From Candidatus Peregrinibacteria bacterium (GTDB lineage: Bacteria; Patescibacteriota; Gracilibacteria; Peribacterales; Peribacteraceae), in NCBI GenBank assembly GCA_016215715.1, contig JACRIG010000079.1, forward strand, positions 1-5,319: 5,319 nt of DNA, read 5' to 3'. The translations under genes were made by a program, and so were the position numbers. Positions 1-5,319 of the stretch are shown here, piece by piece; within the stretch, counting starts at the first letter, position 1; each line of letters starts with the position of its first letter. The notes below the pieces were generated by a model. The model worked only from the letters and a program-made list of their open reading frames with translations. It was not told where the DNA came from and searched no databases.

Positions 1-1276
1 TCAGCAGCCAGAAACCGCCGACGACGTAGAAGAGCGAGGGGAGGAGGAGGAACGGAATGCTCTGCAATACGGACCCCTCGGGCGCATGCAGGAGCGCGCC
101 GAGCGACTGCGGATGGCCGGGGAGCATGTCGGGGAGCGTCACGAGAAAATTGAAGGCGCTGTGGAGGAGGATGGCGCATGCAAGACCGATGAAGATCATC
201 TCGGCCCGCAGGATGCGCTCCTCGGGAAGACGAAGCGCGCGATGGAGCATGCTATGAACGGAAAAAAGTGTTCCGCGCCGCTCCTCCTCCTCGAGGAACG
301 GGCGGGCGAAAATCGCGCGGCCCAGGAAGTATCCCGCGACTCCCGTCGAGACAACGTGCACCATGGTCGTAAGGACGGAACGACCGAGGACGTTCGTCAG
401 GAAACCGGGAATATCGCGGCTCGCGGGATTCAGCAGGAAGTCCCGGACGAACCCGCTGAAGTACGTGGGGTTCACGATGTTCTCGGCAAAGGCGAAACCG
501 ATCGCGACAATGATCGAGAGCTGCAGGACGTCATCGATGCTGGAGAAAACCGCCTGCCCGCTTCGCCTGAGCACCCAGAACTTGCTTCCTTCTTCGATGA
601 GCGCGACGATCAGGAACGAGACGAAGCTGCCGAGCAGTGCGGTGCGTACCCCGCCGTCGAGCAGCTGTCCCGCCGCGAACGCCTGCGAGCTCTGATTGAA
701 ACTTTCCGGCGTGATTCTGAAGAGAAAGAAATCGAGCGTCACGGCGTTGCGGACGAGGGAGTCGTAAAAGAGGATCGGCACGGTGGAGAGCATGCCGGAG
801 AGAAACATCAGCAGCACCGAACTGAACCGCTCGCGATGGTACCGGAGGAAGAGCAGACACCAGACCACCGCGGGAACGAGGGCGACGCCCGCCGCGAGGA
901 TGCGGATCGTTCTGTTCCCGGGCTCGTCACGCAGAAGCATGGTGAGCGCGATCCAGAAGAGAAACGTCCCGAGCACCGTGGCCTTCGTTGCCGCCTCCCA
1001 CGGCCCGAAGAGCGCCTTCCATCCGAGGACAAGGAGCAGAACCGCGAGCCCCATCGTGACGGCATTCTGCGTCAGACCCGACGTGAGGAAGATCGTCGTG
1101 ATTTTAATGAGTCCCACCGAAAGCACCGTCCCGAGAAGACATGCGAAGAGGTAATGTGTTCTGCGATGCCGCAACCTCTGGCTGAGATCGAAACTCCCGA
1201 GCGCCATCACAGCCAGCACCACCGCAATGGTCCGGCCGAGGGAGAAATCCGACAGGAAGAGGGAGAGTGAACCCAT
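1..1276 (-). CDS. PrsW-family intramembrane protease (C-terminus beyond window)
   Basis: Read on the minus strand from ATG 1276-1274, this frame stays open for 425 codons to the window edge, so the 3' end is missing. It is a very hydrophobic polytopic protein with roughly nine or more membrane segments. The four PrsW hallmarks occur in order: EEGSK (E228, E229, K232; the EExxK motif), FAFAEN (F261, E265; FxxxE), a helix starting MVHVVSTG (H307) and LLHSAFNF (H372, N376; HxxxN). In this family (CPBP superfamily, with CAAX proteases) these residues form the intramembrane active site. Bacillus PrsW cuts the anti-sigma factor RsiW at site 1. The catalytic core starts near residue 215; the first ~215 residues are an additional multi-helix region, making the protein about twice the length of short PrsW proteins. 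The start is chosen because a consensus extended -10 box lies 7 nt upstream. Family assignment is strong; the substrate is unknown. A large open frame on the opposite strand is a shadow. Confidence 0.9.
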   Translation of the reverse strand, partial: MGSLSLFLSDFSLGRTIAVVLAVMALGSFDLSQRLRHRRTHYLFACLLGTVLSVGLIKITTIFLTSGLTQNAVTMGLAVLLLVLGWKALFGPWEAATKATVLGTFLFWIALTMLLRDEPGNRTIRILAAGVALVPAVVWCLLFLRYHRERFSSVLLMFLSGMLSTVPILFYDSLVRNAVTLDFFLFRITPESFNQSSQAFAAGQLLDGGVRTALLGSFVSFLIVALIEEGSKFWVLRRSGQAVFSSIDDVLQLSIIVAIGFAFAENIVNPTYFSGFVRDFLLNPASRDIPGFLTNVLGRSVLTTMVHVVSTGVAGYFLGRAIFARPFLEEEERRGTLFSVHSMLHRALRLPEERILRAEMIFIGLACAILLHSAFNFLVTLPDMLPGHPQSLGALLHAPEGSVLQSIPFLLLPSLFYVVGGFWLL

Positions 1277-1283
1277 TCCGTCT

Positions 1284-1312
1284 ATTATAGCATTTTTCGG
1301 GGGTTTTGGGAA
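1284..1312 (-). promoter_or_regulatory. Extended -10 promoter of the PrsW-like gene, probably leaderless
   Basis: On the minus strand, a perfect TATAAT (1289-1284) is preceded by TGC, giving the extended -10 form TGnTATAAT. Seventeen bases further upstream is TTCCCA (1312-1307), a 4/6 match to TTGACA. The -10 ends 7 nt before the ATG at 1276, so transcription should begin at or next to the A of the start codon. There is no room for a Shine-Dalgarno sequence. On the plus strand the same bases read TATTAT (1283-1288), a possible second -10 facing right, but no matching -35 is seen for it. Confidence 0.7.
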
Positions 1313-1333
1313 CTCTTCCTCCTGCCTTCCGGA

Positions 1334-1362
1334 TGCGCATTTGGGGCCCCTCCCGCTACACT
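1334..1362 (+). promoter_or_regulatory. Candidate promoter of the PMT-type gene, probably leaderless
   Basis: TACACT (1357-1362) matches TATAAT at 4 of 6 positions, including the key first two and last bases. It ends 7 nt before ATG 1370, the same spacing as in the divergent PrsW gene. The hexamer 17 bp upstream, TGCGCA (1334-1339), is only a 3/6 match to the -35 consensus, and there is no TGn extension. The case rests on spacing and on the absence of a Shine-Dalgarno sequence. The alternative is a start from TATTAT at 1283-1288 with a leader of about 75 nt. Confidence 0.4.
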
Positions 1363-1369
1363 CCAGCGC

Positions 1370-2884
1370 ATGCAACGCAGCGCTCAGCACAGATGGACGC
1401 AATGGGAAACGCTCGGGATCGTCTTCATTATCGTCCTGTCGTACTTCACGATCGTCCATAATTTCTCGACGCCGCAGCACTTTTTCTGGGATGAGAACTA
1501 CCACATCGCGAGCGCGCAGAAGTACCTGAACGGGATTTATTTCATGGAGCCGCACCCGCCGCTGGGGAAGATGCTCATCGCACTCGGGGAGAAGGTTCTG
1601 AACCGCAACGCTGCCGACGATCAGTTCATCGGCACCGACTACGCGAAAAATCCTCCCGCCGGATTTTCGTTCACGGGCTACCGCCTCTTCCCCATCCTCC
1701 TCGCGTGGCTCACGGCCCCGCTCCTCTTTTTAATATTTCTGTTGCTCACGCGCCGGACTCTGTGGGCGATATTTTTGAGCTTCCTCTACGTCTTCGACAA
1801 TGCGCTGCTCGTTCACCTGCGCTCTGCGATGCTCGAGGGGCCGCTCCTCTTTTTTTCGTGTCTCACGATCCTCGCATTTCTGCTCCTCCTCGAACACCGC
1901 GAAGAAAAATGGCCCTTTAGAGGCAGCGCCCTCCTCTTCGGACTCGGCTTCGCGGCGGTGATGACAACGAAAGTCTTCGGCCTCATCCTCGTCCTGCTCG
2001 TCCCCGCTCTCTTCTTCCTGCTGCGACGGCACCGCGGACAGTTCGTGCGTTTTCTCCTGTGGTCGGCACTCGCGTTCATCCCCTTCTACGCCGGCGTGTG
2101 GCAACTGCACTTCAGCATCGTAACGAACATCAATCCTTCTCTCGCGGACAGCGGCTACTACCAGGCGTCACCCGCGTACAGGCAACTCCTCACGGAGAAA
2201 AAAACGACATCCCTCTCCGGCTTCCCGGTGATGCTGCGGGACTCGCTCGACTTCATCGGCCATTACGAGGAGGGCGTACCGCGGCTGAACCTCTGCAAGA
2301 AGGATGAGAACGGCAGCCCATACTTCCTGTGGCCCTTCGGCGGACGCTCGATCAACTACCGCTGGGAGACACCGGACGGACAGCAGTTCCGCTACCTCTA
2401 CCTGCAGGTGAATCCCGTGGTGTGGGGGCTGGGTTTCCTCGGCGTCGTGTTCGCGGCCATCATGCTCATAGCCGAACAGACTGTGGGGCTGCGCGAGGGG
2501 CTCAAAAACAAGCCGATGCTCCTGACGTTCCTCGGCGTCTACGCCGCCTACATGATTGCGATCGCGCGGATCGGGCGGGTGATGTACCTCTACCACTACT
2601 TCATTCCGCTGCTGCTCAGCTTCATTCTCTTCGCACTTGTGTGGAATGAGCTCACGCAACTGGGCAGACGCCGCCTCACGGAGGAGGGCAAAACCACCGG
2701 CCTCTTTTTCCTCGCGCTCCTGATGTTCCTTGGCTACCAGTTCTTCCGGCCGTTGACGTACTACGAACCGCTGACCGATGCGCAGTTCCAGCGAAGAGCA
2801 TGGCTACGCATCTGGGAACTGCACTGCGTACACTGTTCCCCTGATAGTCCGTTCGTGATTCTCTCCGACTCCACCTCTACGTGA
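1370..2884 (+). CDS. GT39 PMT-type (protein O-mannosyltransferase-like) membrane glycosyltransferase
   Basis: The 504-residue product has about eleven predicted membrane segments and the landmarks of PMT enzymes. After TM1 (about 13-30) comes the first outer loop with WDENYH (acidic pair D41-E42) and HPPLGK (62-67). R151 lies in a helix reading RSAMLEGPLL, and TTKVFG (199-204) resembles the conserved Lys-x-x-Gly helix. A large outer loop (about 245-348) has the SPYFLWPF and LYLQVNPVVW patterns of the PMT C-terminal domain, and VMYLYHYFIP (404-413) matches its signature. Known PMTs transfer mannose from a polyprenyl-phosphate donor to Ser/Thr of proteins emerging from Sec; this activity is inferred here. 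There is no MIR domain, and the length fits bacterial Pmt rather than the longer yeast enzymes. ATG 1370 is the first usable start and precedes TM1. The next gene overlaps by 4 nt. Mannose specificity and protein acceptor are family-based guesses. Confidence 0.9.
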   Translation: MQRSAQHRWTQWETLGIVFIIVLSYFTIVHNFSTPQHFFWDENYHIASAQKYLNGIYFMEPHPPLGKMLIALGEKVLNRNAADDQFIGTDYAKNPPAGFSFTGYRLFPILLAWLTAPLLFLIFLLLTRRTLWAIFLSFLYVFDNALLVHLRSAMLEGPLLFFSCLTILAFLLLLEHREEKWPFRGSALLFGLGFAAVMTTKVFGLILVLLVPALFFLLRRHRGQFVRFLLWSALAFIPFYAGVWQLHFSIVTNINPSLADSGYYQASPAYRQLLTEKKTTSLSGFPVMLRDSLDFIGHYEEGVPRLNLCKKDENGSPYFLWPFGGRSINYRWETPDGQQFRYLYLQVNPVVWGLGFLGVVFAAIMLIAEQTVGLREGLKNKPMLLTFLGVYAAYMIAIARIGRVMYLYHYFIPLLLSFILFALVWNELTQLGRRRLTEEGKTTGLFFLALLMFLGYQFFRPLTYYEPLTDAQFQRRAWLRIWELHCVHCSPDSPFVILSDSTST

Positions 2885-4206
2885 CCTCGCCCGCCCGCAA
2901 CCGGCTGCACGCTGCTCTGCCGCTGCTCGCGGTATCCGTCCTGCCGCTGATTATCGCCTTCGCTTTTGTTCTGCGGATCGGGTTTGCGCCGATGCAGGGA
3001 CTCGACTTCGACATCGGCACCAATCAGGGCTGGGCGAAGAGCGCCGTCGAACTCGGCCTCGCGCGTTCGTACCGTGAGCAGGTGGGGGGGACGATGCTCC
3101 CGAACTACCCGCCGTTCTCGATGATGATTTTCGGCCTGACGGGACACGTCTATAAAACTTTCGTCTCGCCCGCATTCGATGCATCACTGCCTGCCTACCG
3201 GCTGATGATCAAACTCCCCGCGATTCTCGCGGATCTTGCGCTCTGCATGCTGCTCGGATGGATCGTCGCGAAAATGCGGGGGAGGAAGGCTGGCTGGCTC
3301 GCCGCCGGCATCGTCGCGCTGCATCCGGCCATCGTCTACGAATCGGCGGTCTGGGGACAGACCGACTCGATTTTCACGCTCTTCCTCGTCGCGTCGATCG
3401 CAGCCCTCGCATGGGAACGCACCGCGCTTGCCGCGGCGCTCTTCACGCTCGCGTTTCTCACGAAGGCGCAGACAGCGGCGCTGCTCCCGCTCTTCGGCGT
3501 GTGGTACCTCATCCGGCCTCAAAGAATGCTGTGGGGACTTGCGGGATCGGCGGTCGTGCTCTTCGTTGTCCTCCTTCCGTTCGCGCTCGGAGGAGCGATC
3601 CCCGACATCTGGCACGTCTACAGCGGATCGGTCGGGTACTATCCGGTCATCTCGAGTGCCGCCTACAACTTCTGGTGGAGCCTGCTTGCCGATAGCTCCT
3701 GGAGCAGGCATGACACGGAGCTGCTCTTCGGCATCATCACCTTCCGCGCGGCGGGGTATCTCCTCTTCATCGCTGCCGTCGGTTCAGCGCTTTTGATCCT
3801 CGCCCGCCGCATGCTCCAGCCCCTCACGCACAGACAGGCGCTCCCCATTCTTTTCCTTCTCGCTGCCCTCTCCTCCTTCGCCTTCTTCCTCCTCCTCACG
3901 GAAATGCACGAGCGGTACCTCTTCCCCTTCGTCGCCCTCGCCCTCCCCGTCGCCTTCCTCGGACGGAGGGAGGCGTGGATCTATACGCTTGTGTCCGGAC
4001 TCTTCTTCATGAATCTCCTCGGCTACCTGCCGATCGGTTTCATTGACCGCGGGCTCTACGGGGCATTCTCAGCGCTTGATGTTTTCTTCGCGTCGATGCA
4101 GGTGTTCCTGTTCGCGCATTTACTCGGAGTGGTCTGGTCGTACCGAGCGGTCCCCGGCAAGAAAGGATGGGAGTGGCGGGGGTGGGTACGAAAAATGCGG
4201 GCCTGA
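2881..4206 (+). CDS. Gpi18/GT87-like GT-C integral membrane glycosyltransferase
   Basis: The 441-residue product is polytopic (about ten membrane helices) with a first helix near residues 11-34 and a short basic cytoplasmic tail rich in Arg, Lys and Trp. Visible motifs follow the bacterial Gpi18-related mannosyltransferase pattern: acidic residues D42 and D44 in the first outer loop, NYPP (75-78), the helix LPAILADL, AVWGQTDS (156-163), LTKAQT (193-198) and the late TEMHERY (340-346). Such GT-C enzymes use a polyprenyl-phosphate-linked sugar on the outer membrane face. The acceptor (glycolipid, glycan or protein) cannot be told from sequence. The GTG start overlaps the stop of the PMT-type gene as GTGA, and no Shine-Dalgarno precedes it, so translation is probably coupled to the upstream gene in a two-gene operon. 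The next in-frame ATG (2993) would remove TM1, so GTG is preferred. The stop codon begins the terminator hairpin. Confidence 0.82.
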   Translation: MTSPARNRLHAALPLLAVSVLPLIIAFAFVLRIGFAPMQGLDFDIGTNQGWAKSAVELGLARSYREQVGGTMLPNYPPFSMMIFGLTGHVYKTFVSPAFDASLPAYRLMIKLPAILADLALCMLLGWIVAKMRGRKAGWLAAGIVALHPAIVYESAVWGQTDSIFTLFLVASIAALAWERTALAAALFTLAFLTKAQTAALLPLFGVWYLIRPQRMLWGLAGSAVVLFVVLLPFALGGAIPDIWHVYSGSVGYYPVISSAAYNFWWSLLADSSWSRHDTELLFGIITFRAAGYLLFIAAVGSALLILARRMLQPLTHRQALPILFLLAALSSFAFFLLLTEMHERYLFPFVALALPVAFLGRREAWIYTLVSGLFFMNLLGYLPIGFIDRGLYGAFSALDVFFASMQVFLFAHLLGVVWSYRAVPGKKGWEWRGWVRKMRA

Positions 4207-4238
4207 GACGTGCGCATCGCACGTCTCTACGATTTTTT
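4205..4238 (+). terminator. Likely bidirectional intrinsic terminator between convergent genes
   Basis: A perfect 10-bp inverted repeat, GAGACGTGCG (4205-4214) and CGCACGTCTC (4218-4227), is separated by the loop CAT. On the plus strand it is followed after five bases by six Ts (4233-4238). On the minus strand a five-T run (plus-strand A tract 4191-4195) lies nine bases past the stem, so it can serve both directions, less convincingly leftward. The rightward gene's TGA (4204-4206) runs into the left arm, and the leftward gene's TAG (4229-4227) shares the last base of the right arm. The hairpin therefore fills the whole 20-nt gap. The T tracts are not directly next to the stem, which weakens it slightly. 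Confidence 0.75.
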
Positions 4239-4931
4239 CCGGGAAGCGCGCGCTCCCCTCTTCAGGTTCCTCAGCTCCGTAAACATCCGCAGGATCACGC
4301 GCGGCGAGCCGCCGGTGGGGGCGCCGGCGCGGCGGGGGTAATGGGAAATGAGCACCTGCAGCCAGGGAATTTTTTGCTGTTTGAGCTTCAGGAAGATTTC
4401 CGTGTTGAAGAGCTTTTCGACGCCGTGCACCGGACGAATTTTTTTCCAGATTCCGCGCCGGAACATTTTCATCCCGCAATTGATGTCACGCACCCAGAGC
4501 CCGAGCATCACGAGGTTCATCGTTGCGAGCATTTTGCCGAAGAGACGGCGGACGAGCGGGTCGGCCCGCTTGCGCCTGCGTCCCGACACGAATGCGTAGT
4601 CTTTGATATGCGGCAGCAGAACGGACAGATCGTTGGCGTGAAACTGACGGTCGCTATCCATGAAGGCGATGATGTCTCCCTTCGCGGCGTCACATCCGGT
4701 CCGGATGGCGACACCGTAACCCTGATTGCGTTCGTGACGGACAATGCGGATGTTCTTCGCGCGCTTTCGCAGGAGCGACAGCACGCGCCGCGAGCCGTCC
4801 TTTGACCCGTCGTCAACCACAATCACCTCTCCTGTGATTTTCTTTTTTCTGAGCCACGAAAGAACGTCGCGGACGGAGGCGGCAATGTTGGCTTCCTCAT
4901 TGTAGCAGGGGAGGACGATGGAGAGGGTCAC
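4227..4931 (-). CDS. GT2 glycosyltransferase, polyprenyl-phosphate mannose (DPM1-like) synthase type
   Basis: From GTG 4931-4929 the product is 234 residues, a single GT-A domain without membrane helices, close in size to soluble DPM1-type enzymes. It begins MTLSIVLPCYNEE, the standard GT2 first strand. It then shows VVDDGSKDGS (nucleotide-binding D40-D41), NQGYG (69-73), the metal-binding DSD (92-94) followed by QF, a VSGRRRKR segment, INCGMKMF (150-157) and HYPRRAGAPTGG (197-208). The Lys/Arg-rich end could touch the membrane surface. Related enzymes move mannose or glucose from a nucleotide sugar to polyprenyl phosphate, giving the donor used by GT-C enzymes such as the two encoded leftward; that supply role is inferred. 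The sugar cannot be read from sequence. An upstream ATG (4955-4953) would add eight residues, and a longer 292-residue frame adds a Cys/Arg-rich non-homologous leader. GTG is preferred because GT2 proteins start just before this strand and a -10 box ends 6 nt upstream. Confidence 0.87.
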   Translation of the reverse strand: MTLSIVLPCYNEEANIAASVRDVLSWLRKKKITGEVIVVDDGSKDGSRRVLSLLRKRAKNIRIVRHERNQGYGVAIRTGCDAAKGDIIAFMDSDRQFHANDLSVLLPHIKDYAFVSGRRRKRADPLVRRLFGKMLATMNLVMLGLWVRDINCGMKMFRRGIWKKIRPVHGVEKLFNTEIFLKLKQQKIPWLQVLISHYPRRAGAPTGGSPRVILRMFTELRNLKRGARASRKKS

Positions 4932-4947
4932 GCGGACATGATACAGT
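4919..4947 (+). promoter_or_regulatory. Rightward promoter of the partial GT-C gene, probably leaderless
   Basis: TACAGT (4942-4947) matches the -10 consensus at 4 of 6 positions and is preceded by TGA, giving an extended -10 form (TGnTAnnnT). It ends 6 nt before ATG 4954. TGGAGA (4919-4924), 17 bp upstream, is a 4/6 match to TTGACA and lies within the start of the GT2 gene. This -10 shares bases 4942-4943 with the leftward -10. Confidence 0.5.
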
Positions 4948-4967
4948 CGGTGCATGCCGAAAGTCAC
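4938..4967 (-). promoter_or_regulatory. Leftward promoter of the GT2 gene, probably leaderless
   Basis: On the minus strand, TATCAT (4943-4938) is a 5/6 match to the -10 consensus and ends 6 nt before the GTG start at 4931. GTGACT (4967-4962) is a 4/6 -35 match with an 18-bp spacer. The -35 lies inside the first codons of the divergent gene. No Shine-Dalgarno fits between the -10 and the GTG. If the upstream ATG (4955) were the true start, this box would lie within the coding region and would not be the promoter. Confidence 0.5.
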
Positions 4968-5319
4968 GACACAGATTTCCGCCGTGCATCTGACCCGCAC
5001 ACAGTGGCTCCTCCTCGGAATTTTTCTCACCGGTGTTCTCGTCCGCATTCTGTACGTCTCCGGCACTCCGTACTCGGTGCGCGAGCACGACGTATGGAGC
5101 CACATCGATTACATCCGCTTCGTCGCGGAGCACGGGACGCTCCCCGACCCGCACGCGGGTTCCCAGTTCTACCATCCGCCGCTCTATTACTTTCTGACCG
5201 CGGGGATCTACGCGCTGATGACGGTCAATAATGCCGGCCACGGGCAGGCGCTCGTCATTGTGGAATATTTCTCGCTCTTTCTCTCGATTGTCACCTTCGC
5301 GGTCCTCCTGTGGATCGGA
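4954..5319 (+). CDS. N-terminal part of an ArnT/PMT_2-like GT-C membrane glycosyltransferase
   Basis: The frame opens at ATG 4954 and runs 122 codons to the window edge without a stop; the 3' part is missing. A short polar N-terminus leads into TM1 (about 18-36). An outer loop follows with REHDVWSHIDY (D46, H50) and QFYHPPLYYF (71-80), then a helix at about 80-92 and another at about 103-121. An acidic residue early in the first loop followed by a HPPLYY motif is typical of GT39/GT83-type (PMT_2, ArnT-like) enzymes, which take sugars from undecaprenyl or polyprenyl phosphate on the outer membrane face. The start is well fixed: an in-frame TGA at 4939-4941 lies 15 nt upstream and no other start codon lies between. 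The divergent GT2 gene begins 22 nt away and could make its donor. The acceptor is unknown, and the subfamily is provisional because most of the protein is absent. Confidence 0.82.
   Translation, partial: MPKVTTQISAVHLTRTQWLLLGIFLTGVLVRILYVSGTPYSVREHDVWSHIDYIRFVAEHGTLPDPHAGSQFYHPPLYYFLTAGIYALMTVNNAGHGQALVIVEYFSLFLSIVTFAVLLWIG

Noticed and set aside
86..1270. A 394-codon open frame on the plus strand across the whole left end.
   Set aside because: It lies antisense to the PrsW-like gene, whose four motifs and membrane helices prove the minus strand. Its product is an unbroken string of Arg, Glu, Asp and His residues with no fold-like pattern, as expected from reading CTC/TTC/GAG-rich membrane-protein DNA backwards.
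1343..1350. GGGGCCCC palindrome upstream of the PMT-type gene, considered as an operator.
   Set aside because: It is only 8 bp, its flanks are not symmetrical, and no second copy was noticed in the other intergenic regions.
2168..3711. Several antisense open frames of 78-175 codons under the PMT-type and Gpi18-like genes.
   Set aside because: They are charged, low-complexity shadows of GC-rich membrane-protein genes, with no motifs, promoters or start signals of their own.
3841..3960. Long pyrimidine-rich stretch that might suggest triplex-forming DNA.
   Set aside because: It encodes membrane helices of the Gpi18-like protein, and the run of C and T follows from CTC, TTC and TCC codons. It is interrupted by purines and has no clear mirror symmetry.
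4321..4330. Perfect 10-bp palindrome GCGCCGGCGC.
   Set aside because: It lies within the GT2 coding sequence over the conserved RRAGAPTGG region, so codon choice for Arg, Ala, Gly and Pro explains it.
4167..4805. A 212-codon plus-strand frame across the GT2 gene.
   Set aside because: It is antisense to clear GT2 motifs and starts inside the end of the Gpi18-like gene in another frame; the composition is shadow-like.
4932..5105. A 58-residue N-terminal extension of the GT2 protein from an ATG at 5105.
   Set aside because: The extension is Cys/Arg-rich, unlike GT2 N-termini, and overlaps the well-supported divergent GT-C gene. A -10 box and a family-typical start occur at GTG 4931.

Overview
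The window is about 5.3 kb of GC-rich DNA that is almost wholly coding. It holds five protein genes: two cut by the window edges, three complete. I see no RNA genes, mobile elements, CRISPR arrays or integrase signs. Codons end mostly in C or G, with a strong preference for CTC (Leu), TTC, ATC and GTC. None of the five chosen starts has a purine-rich Shine-Dalgarno sequence. Four of them instead have a -10-like hexamer ending only 6-7 nt before the start codon, which suggests leaderless mRNAs. This fits a bacterium from a lineage that uses leaderless initiation widely, such as Actinobacteriota, Deinococcota or some Patescibacteria/CPR or Chloroflexota. Taxonomy cannot be settled from this sequence.

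Layout: (1) Minus strand, 1276 to beyond base 1: a multi-pass membrane protein with all four signature motifs of PrsW-family intramembrane proteases (CPBP superfamily). (2) A 93-nt divergent intergenic region, 1277-1369, with a good sigma70-type promoter facing the PrsW gene and a weaker one facing right. (3) Plus strand, 1370-2884: a GT39 protein O-mannosyltransferase (PMT) homologue. (4) Plus strand, 2881-4206, overlapping the previous gene by GTGA: a Gpi18-like GT-C polytopic glycosyltransferase. (5) A 20-nt convergent gap filled by a perfect 10-bp hairpin with flanking A and T tracts, a likely bidirectional terminator. (6) Minus strand, 4931-4227: a soluble GT2 glycosyltransferase of the dolichyl/polyprenyl-phosphate mannose synthase type. 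(7) A 22-nt divergent gap at 4932-4953 with overlapping back-to-back promoters. (8) Plus strand, 4954 to beyond 5319: the N-terminus of another GT-C (ArnT/PMT_2-like) membrane glycosyltransferase.

Taken together, the GT2 enzyme would charge a polyprenyl-phosphate carrier with a sugar (probably mannose) on the cytoplasmic side, and the GT-C enzymes would use that lipid-linked donor outside the membrane. The PMT homologue would transfer to Ser/Thr of exported proteins, and the other two to glycan or lipid acceptors not identified here. The PrsW-like protease sits back-to-back with this surface-glycosylation cluster; a regulatory link is only a hypothesis. The families are all known. The less ordinary parts are the start-site architecture, the very compact divergent and convergent junctions, and the pairing of a PrsW protease with protein O-mannosylation genes.
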